Below, piece after piece: positions 6,247 through 8,815 of a DNA stretch of 8,815 nt. The notes below the pieces were generated by a model. The model ran no database searches. It was given only the letters and a program-made list of their open reading frames with translations, and was not told the origin of the DNA. Source of the stretch: an uncultured Oscillibacter sp. (GTDB lineage: Bacteria > Bacillota > Clostridia > Oscillospirales > Oscillospiraceae); contig CAMMCS010000079.1 in NCBI GenBank assembly GCA_946494635.1, forward strand, positions 1-8,815, given 5' to 3'. The position numbers and the translations under genes were made by a program. The stretch's first letter is position 1. Every line of letters starts with the position of its first letter.

Positions 6247-6275
6247 TTGCAAGTTTCCTGGAAAAACGATATACT
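6247..6275 (+). promoter_or_regulatory. Promoter of the aminotransferase/radical SAM operon
   Basis: TTGCAA (6247-6252), 17-base spacer, TATACT (6270-6275). Predicted start near 6282, leaving about 37 bases to ATG 6319. The -35 is weak (4/6), the -10 good (5/6), the spacing optimal. Confidence 0.65.
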
Positions 6276-6318
6276 AAATAGGATTTGTACAGATTTTCGA
6301 CAGAAAGGAAGCGCCGCA

Positions 6319-7593
6319 ATGACAGCTTATCCCAAGATGACCGCCGAGGAGCGGAAGGCGGAGTACGCCAAGGTGACCAAGGAATATGAGGATCTGAAGG
6401 CCAGAGGCCTGAAGCTGAACATGGCCCGGGGCAAGCCCGGCAAGGCACAGCTGGACCTGGTCAGCGACATTTTCGACCTGATGCAGAAGCCGGAGGACTA
6501 TGTGTCCGACGGCGTGGACGTGCGCAACTACGGCGAGCTCAGCGGACTGCCCGCCGCCAAGCGCCTGTTCGCGGAGATTCTGGGCTGCAGGCCCGAGCAG
6601 GTGTTTGTGGGCGGCAACGCCAGCCTGCAGCTGATGTACGATACCATCTCCAAGGCCTACACCCACGGCCTGCTCCGCAGCGAGCGTCCCTGGTGCAGGG
6701 AGCCGGTGGTGAAGTTCCTGTGCCCCTCTCCGGGCTATGACCGCCACTTCAAGGTGACGGAGTCCTTCGGCTTTGAGCTCATCACCATTCCCATGACAGA
6801 GGAAGGCCCGGATATGGACGCCGTGGAAGAGGCCATCAAAGATCCGGCAGTCAAAGGCATGTGGAACGTGCCCAAGTATTCCAATCCCGACGGCTTCATT
6901 TACTCCGCGGAGACCATCCGCCGCATCGCCTCCATGAAGCCCGCGGCAGCAGACTTCCTGCTGATGTGGGACAACGCCTACTGCGTCCACGAGTTCGAGG
7001 GGGATTTTGTGGAGTTCCCGGACATTCTGGCGGAGTGCGCCAAATACGGCAACGCGGATATGGTCTTTGAGTTCGCCTCCACCTCCAAAATTACCTTCCC
7101 CGGCGGCGGTATCTCCTGCTTCGCCTGCTCTGAGGCCAACATGGCCTATATGGAGAAGCTAATCGGGATCCAGACCATCAGCTTCGACAAGGTGAACCAG
7201 CAGCGCCATGTGCTGTACCTGAAGGACAAGGCCCACACCCTGGAGCTGATGAAGAAGCACGCCGCCATCATGGGGCCCAAGTTCCGCTGTGTGGTGGACG
7301 CCCTGGACCGGGAGATCGCGCCGCTGGAGATCGCCTCCTGGCGGCGGCCCACCGGGGGCTATTTCGTCTCCCTGTACGCCATGCCCGGCACCGCCAGGCG
7401 GACCCTGGCCCTGTGCAAGGAGGCGGGTGTCACCATGACCGGCGCCGGCGCAACCTATCCCTATGGCAAGGACCCGCAGGATTCCAACATCCGCATCGCG
7501 CCCTCCCTGCCCCCGCTGGAGGAGCTGGAGCAGGCCATCGCCGTGCTGTGCGTCTGCCTGAAGATGGCGGCCCTGGAGTGCCTGGGCGTATGA
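6319..7593 (+). CDS. PLP-dependent class I aminotransferase, aspartate aminotransferase-like (MocR-related subgroup)
   Basis: 424-residue cytoplasmic fold-type I transaminase moving amino groups between an amino acid (aspartate is the best guess) and a 2-oxo acid. Seen: N-terminal RGKP (37-40); GGNAS (98-102) in the phosphate-binding region; NVPKYSNPDG (183-192) with the conserved Asn-Pro; MWDNAYCVHEF (216-226) with D218 for the pyridine nitrogen and Y221; FASTSKITFPGGG (252-264) with K257 as Schiff-base lysine; and SNIRIAPS (389-396) with R392 for the substrate carboxylate. This pattern and length match the subgroup annotated as aspartate or MocR-like aminotransferases. ATG 6319 is preferred to an in-frame ATG at 6241 because the promoter lies between them and AAGGAAG precedes 6319. 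The stop overlaps the start of the radical SAM gene (ATGA), so the two are translationally coupled. Substrate unproven. Confidence 0.92.
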   Translation: MTAYPKMTAEERKAEYAKVTKEYEDLKARGLKLNMARGKPGKAQLDLVSDIFDLMQKPEDYVSDGVDVRNYGELSGLPAAKRLFAEILGCRPEQVFVGGNASLQLMYDTISKAYTHGLLRSERPWCREPVVKFLCPSPGYDRHFKVTESFGFELITIPMTEEGPDMDAVEEAIKDPAVKGMWNVPKYSNPDGFIYSAETIRRIASMKPAAADFLLMWDNAYCVHEFEGDFVEFPDILAECAKYGNADMVFEFASTSKITFPGGGISCFACSEANMAYMEKLIGIQTISFDKVNQQRHVLYLKDKAHTLELMKKHAAIMGPKFRCVVDALDREIAPLEIASWRRPTGGYFVSLYAMPGTARRTLALCKEAGVTMTGAGATYPYGKDPQDSNIRIAPSLPPLEELEQAIAVLCVCLKMAALECLGV

Positions 7594-8459
7594 GATACTA
7601 CGGAAGTGTCTACCGTCCCCCCTCCGAGGCGTACAGCCTCATCGTCCAGGTGACCTACGGGTGCAGCCACAACACCTGCGCCTTCTGCAGCATGTACAAG
7701 GAGAAGCGGTTTGCCGTCCGGCCCCTGGAGGAGGTGCTGGAGGATTTCCGCATCGCCCGGCGGACCTATGCCCGGGTGGGCCGGATCTTCCTGGCGGACG
7801 GCGACGCCCTGGTCCGGAAAGCCAATGAGCTTTACACCATTCTGGACACCATCCGGGAGCTGTTTCCGGAGTGTGAGCGGGTCACCAGCTATGCGTCCCC
7901 TGCCTCCATCCGCATCCGGACGGAGGAGGAGCTGCGGACATTGCGGGACAAGGGCCTCACCATGGTCTACATGGGGCTGGAGTCCGGGTGCGACGATGTG
8001 CTGAAACGGATGCGCAAGGGCCACCTGTCCGCGGAGATCGTGGAGATGGGCCGGAAGGTCCGCCGGTGCGGCATGGCCCTGTCCGTCACCGCCATTACGG
8101 GCCTTGGCGGGCCGGAGCTGCTGGCGCGCCACGCCGTCGAGACGGCGGAGGCCTTCAACGCCATGAACCCGGAGTATATCGGCATGCTGACGCTGATGGT
8201 GGAGCCGGAGACGCCCCTCTACGACTGGGTGCGGGAGGGCAGCTTCTCGCTTCTGACCCAGCCCCAGGTGCTTCAGGAGACCCGCCTGCTGGTGGAGCGC
8301 CTGGACAGCCCCGGCAGTGTGTTCCGCATGAACCACGCCAGCAACTATCTGGTGCTGAAGGGCACCCTGAACCAGGACAAGGAGGCCATGCTCCGCACCA
8401 TTGACGCGGCGGAGCACGACCTGAGCCGCCTCCGGCCGGAGGCATGGCGGGGCCTGTAA
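7590..8459 (+). CDS. Radical SAM protein of unknown reaction
   Basis: 289-residue predicted [4Fe-4S]/S-adenosylmethionine enzyme generating a 5'-deoxyadenosyl radical. Seen: the cluster motif GCSHNTCAFCSMYKEKRF with C25, C30 and C33 (CX4CX2C, one residue longer in the first gap than the usual CX3CX2C); FLADGDAL (67-74) where the SAM-binding GGE-type strand lies; YMGLESGCDDVL (127-138); SVTAITGLGG (165-174); and a conserved-looking C-terminus SNYLVLKGTLNQDKEAML (251-268). From memory this matches a common clostridial family near COG1032/Elp3-like proteins without a B12 domain; no reaction is known to me. ATG 7590 overlaps the aminotransferase stop (ATGA) with GGAG 11 bases upstream. A longer frame from 7413 lies inside the aminotransferase gene and is not needed. 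It ends the operon. Confidence 0.9.
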   Translation: MRYYGSVYRPPSEAYSLIVQVTYGCSHNTCAFCSMYKEKRFAVRPLEEVLEDFRIARRTYARVGRIFLADGDALVRKANELYTILDTIRELFPECERVTSYASPASIRIRTEEELRTLRDKGLTMVYMGLESGCDDVLKRMRKGHLSAEIVEMGRKVRRCGMALSVTAITGLGGPELLARHAVETAEAFNAMNPEYIGMLTLMVEPETPLYDWVREGSFSLLTQPQVLQETRLLVERLDSPGSVFRMNHASNYLVLKGTLNQDKEAMLRTIDAAEHDLSRLRPEAWRGL

Positions 8460-8474
8460 AAACAGACGGGCGGC

Positions 8475-8512
8475 AACAAGCCGCGGAGCTTTGCTCCGCG
8501 GCTTGTTTTTTT
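8475..8512 (+). terminator. Strong intrinsic terminator of the aminotransferase/radical SAM operon
   Basis: Perfect 15-bp stem (8475-8489 with 8493-8507), 3-base loop TTT, and seven T (8506-8512), starting 15 bases after the radical SAM stop. It separates this operon from the promoter at 8530. Confidence 0.95.
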
Positions 8513-8529
8513 GATCTGGTTCCGCGGGC

Positions 8530-8558
8530 TTGACAGCCCACGCCGGAGATGGTATGCT
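8530..8558 (+). promoter_or_regulatory. Sigma-A promoter for the structured leader at the right edge
   Basis: TTGACA (8530-8535, perfect), 17-base spacer, TATGCT (8553-8558, 4 of 6). It lies 17 bases after a strong terminator, so it begins a new transcription unit. The predicted start is G8565, the first base of the long stem of the downstream fold. Confidence 0.75.
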
Positions 8559-8564
8559 GTTGCC

Positions 8565-8674
8565 GATTTCCAAGTGAGGTGTGTGGATGTCGGTTCTGTG
8601 AGCAAAACCGGATACCGGGCTGTGAAGGGGGCGGTGTCCCCCTGCCTGGTGCTGCCCGGACACCTTTGGAAATC
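8565..8674 (+). ncRNA. Three-way-junction leader RNA (aptamer-like), family not recognised
   Basis: Four helices are visible. P1: GATTTCCAA (8565-8573) with TTGGAAATC (8666-8674), continued by AGGTGT (8577-8582) with ACACCT (8660-8665) after a GTG bulge, 15 bp in all. P2: CGGTT (8591-8595) with AACCG (8606-8610), 10-base loop. P3: CCGGGC (8615-8620) with GCCCGG (8654-8659), stacked directly on P1. P4: AGGGGG (8626-8631) with CCCCCT (8638-8643), loop CGGTGT. P1 opens at the predicted start site and closes a three-way junction, the layout of a riboswitch sensor. A possible tertiary pairing is AGCA (8601-8604) with TGCT (8650-8653). It lacks the signature cores I know for TPP, cobalamin, SAM, ZTP, THF or T-box RNAs. 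No ligand is proposed. Confidence 0.55.
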
Positions 8675-8700
8675 CAACGTGAAATGAGGGAACTCCGTTG
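8675..8700 (+). promoter_or_regulatory. GNRA-capped hairpin covering the leader ORF start
   Basis: CAACG (8675-8679) pairs with CGTTG (8696-8700), and GAG (8686-8688) with CTC (8693-8695) closing a GGAA tetraloop, with a 6-base one-sided bulge TGAAAT. It begins directly after P1 and contains both the GAGGGA ribosome site and the TTG codon of the possible leader ORF, so folding would limit its translation. Confidence 0.5.
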
Positions 8701-8736
8701 AAATTGCATCATTGTGTTTCGGCGTTTGACGCATAG
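8698..8736 (+). CDS. Possible 12-codon leader ORF (TTG start)
   Basis: Reads MKLHHCVSAFDA and stops at TAG (8734-8736). The initiation context GAGGGAACTCCGTTG (8686-8700) matches GAGGGAATTCCTTTG of the cysteine-rich gene (5840-5854) at 13 of 15 positions, an argument that it is a used start. The stop codon lies in the 5' arm of a long hairpin (8724-8756), the arrangement of a leader peptide that couples ribosome position to RNA folding. After TAG the same frame stays open to the window edge, so readthrough or a decayed longer gene is possible. The ORF is short and may be chance. Confidence 0.35.
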   Translation: MKLHHCVSAFDA

Positions 8737-8806
8737 CAGAGGCTATCGCGTCAAACACGGGATTTGGCATATAGCCTCTGCTCATTCCAAATCACAAGAG
8801 CTTTGG
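8724..8806 (+). promoter_or_regulatory. Set of competing hairpins before a Shine-Dalgarno site (candidate expression switch)
   Basis: Pairing A: GTTTGACGC-ATAGC (8724-8737) with GCTAT-C-GCGTCAAAC (8742-8756), 14 bp, one bulge. Pairing A': AGCAGAGGCTAT (8735-8746) with ATAGCCTCTGCT (8771-8782), 12 bp perfect, incompatible with the top of A. Pairing B: GATTTGG (8761-8767) with CCAAATC (8787-8793). Pairing C: CCAAA (8787-8791) with TTTGG (8802-8806), which would cover the start of the ribosome site. A plus B leaves that site free; A' plus C would mask it. No U-run is present, so control would act on translation rather than termination. The shared segments are seen; the switching is inferred. Confidence 0.5.
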
Positions 8807-8811
8807 AGGAG
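8805..8811 (+). promoter_or_regulatory. Strong Shine-Dalgarno sequence for a gene beginning beyond the right edge
   Basis: GGAGGAG ends four bases before the window edge, so a start codon is expected within about 10 bases outside. It places the structured region 8565-8804 in the 5' leader of that gene, whose identity cannot be seen. Confidence 0.6.
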
Positions 8812-8815
8812 CATC

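Noticed and set aside
6241..6318. Upstream ATG for the aminotransferase
   Set aside because: It precedes the predicted promoter -10 and lacks a ribosome site; ATG 6319 fits family length.
7413..7589. Longer start for the radical SAM gene inside the aminotransferase
   Set aside because: The extension is a shifted-frame reading of the aminotransferase; the ATGA overlap start at 7590 gives the usual N-terminus.
7461..8663. 400-codon minus-strand frame opposite the radical SAM gene
   Set aside because: His/Gly/Leu/Val-rich shadow; it also crosses a strong plus-strand terminator and promoter.
8565..8782. Retron msr-msd RNA
   Set aside because: Inverted repeats and folds are present, but no a1/a2 pair encloses an msr-like then long msd-like hairpin with a suitably placed branching G, and no reverse transcriptase is visible in the window.
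8565..8815. Known RNA classes (6S, SRP, tmRNA, RNase P, T-box, TPP, cobalamin, SAM, ZTP, THF riboswitches)
   Set aside because: None of their signature cores could be found by eye, and the junction layout does not fit 6S. A covariance-model search is still needed for a firm exclusion.
1..8815. CRISPR array, tRNA, rRNA, integrase, transposase
   Set aside because: No direct-repeat array, cloverleaf, rRNA core or mobile-element protein motif was found on either strand.

Overview
The window comes from a high-GC, low-copy-repeat bacterial chromosome that looks like a gut Clostridia member of the Oscillospiraceae type (Flavonifractor, Intestinimonas or Lawsonibacter-like). The pointers are strong AGGAGG ribosome sites, TTG starts, consensus sigma-A promoters, an iron alcohol dehydrogenase that reads like the Clostridium kluyveri 4-hydroxybutyrate dehydrogenase, a transketolase split into two subunits, and a MepA-like MATE pump. 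The taxonomic placement is inference; no rRNA or other marker gene is present.

Layout. Positions 1-3041 (minus strand) hold a three-gene operon: transketolase N-terminal subunit, transketolase C-terminal subunit, then a 4-hydroxybutyrate dehydrogenase-like group III alcohol dehydrogenase that runs off the left edge. Its leader (3042-3360) carries two promoter candidates and two hairpins. Positions 3364-3690 have no convincing gene. A perfect sigma-A promoter (3691-3720) drives a small membrane-anchored protein (3766-4182, plus). It meets a convergent MATE efflux gene (4238-5605, minus) across a shared terminator. The MATE promoter has a perfect 12-bp palindrome just downstream of its predicted start site. 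Then come a TTG-initiated, very cysteine-rich small protein (5852-6187, plus) and a two-gene operon (6319-8459, plus) of a class I PLP aminotransferase and a radical SAM protein, joined by an ATGA overlap and closed by a textbook terminator.

The most unusual part is the last 290 bases. A TTGACA-17-TATGCT promoter (8530-8558) starts a transcript whose predicted first base (8565) is also the first base of a long closing stem of a three-way-junction fold (8565-8674). Next are a GNRA-capped hairpin holding a possible TTG start, a 12-codon leader ORF, and a set of mutually exclusive pairings that end at a strong Shine-Dalgarno sequence (8805-8811) at the window edge. I read this as a cis-regulatory leader (riboswitch-like and/or leader-peptide attenuator) for a gene just outside the window. 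I could not match it to an RNA family I know. A dispersed repeat or the end of a mobile element is the main alternative.

Functionally, the left operon is carbon metabolism (ketol transfer plus reduction of a short-chain aldehyde or semialdehyde). The middle genes are envelope, efflux and possibly spore-associated functions. The aminotransferase/radical SAM pair has a predictable chemistry but an unknown joint role. I saw no tRNA, rRNA, CRISPR array, transposase or integrase gene.
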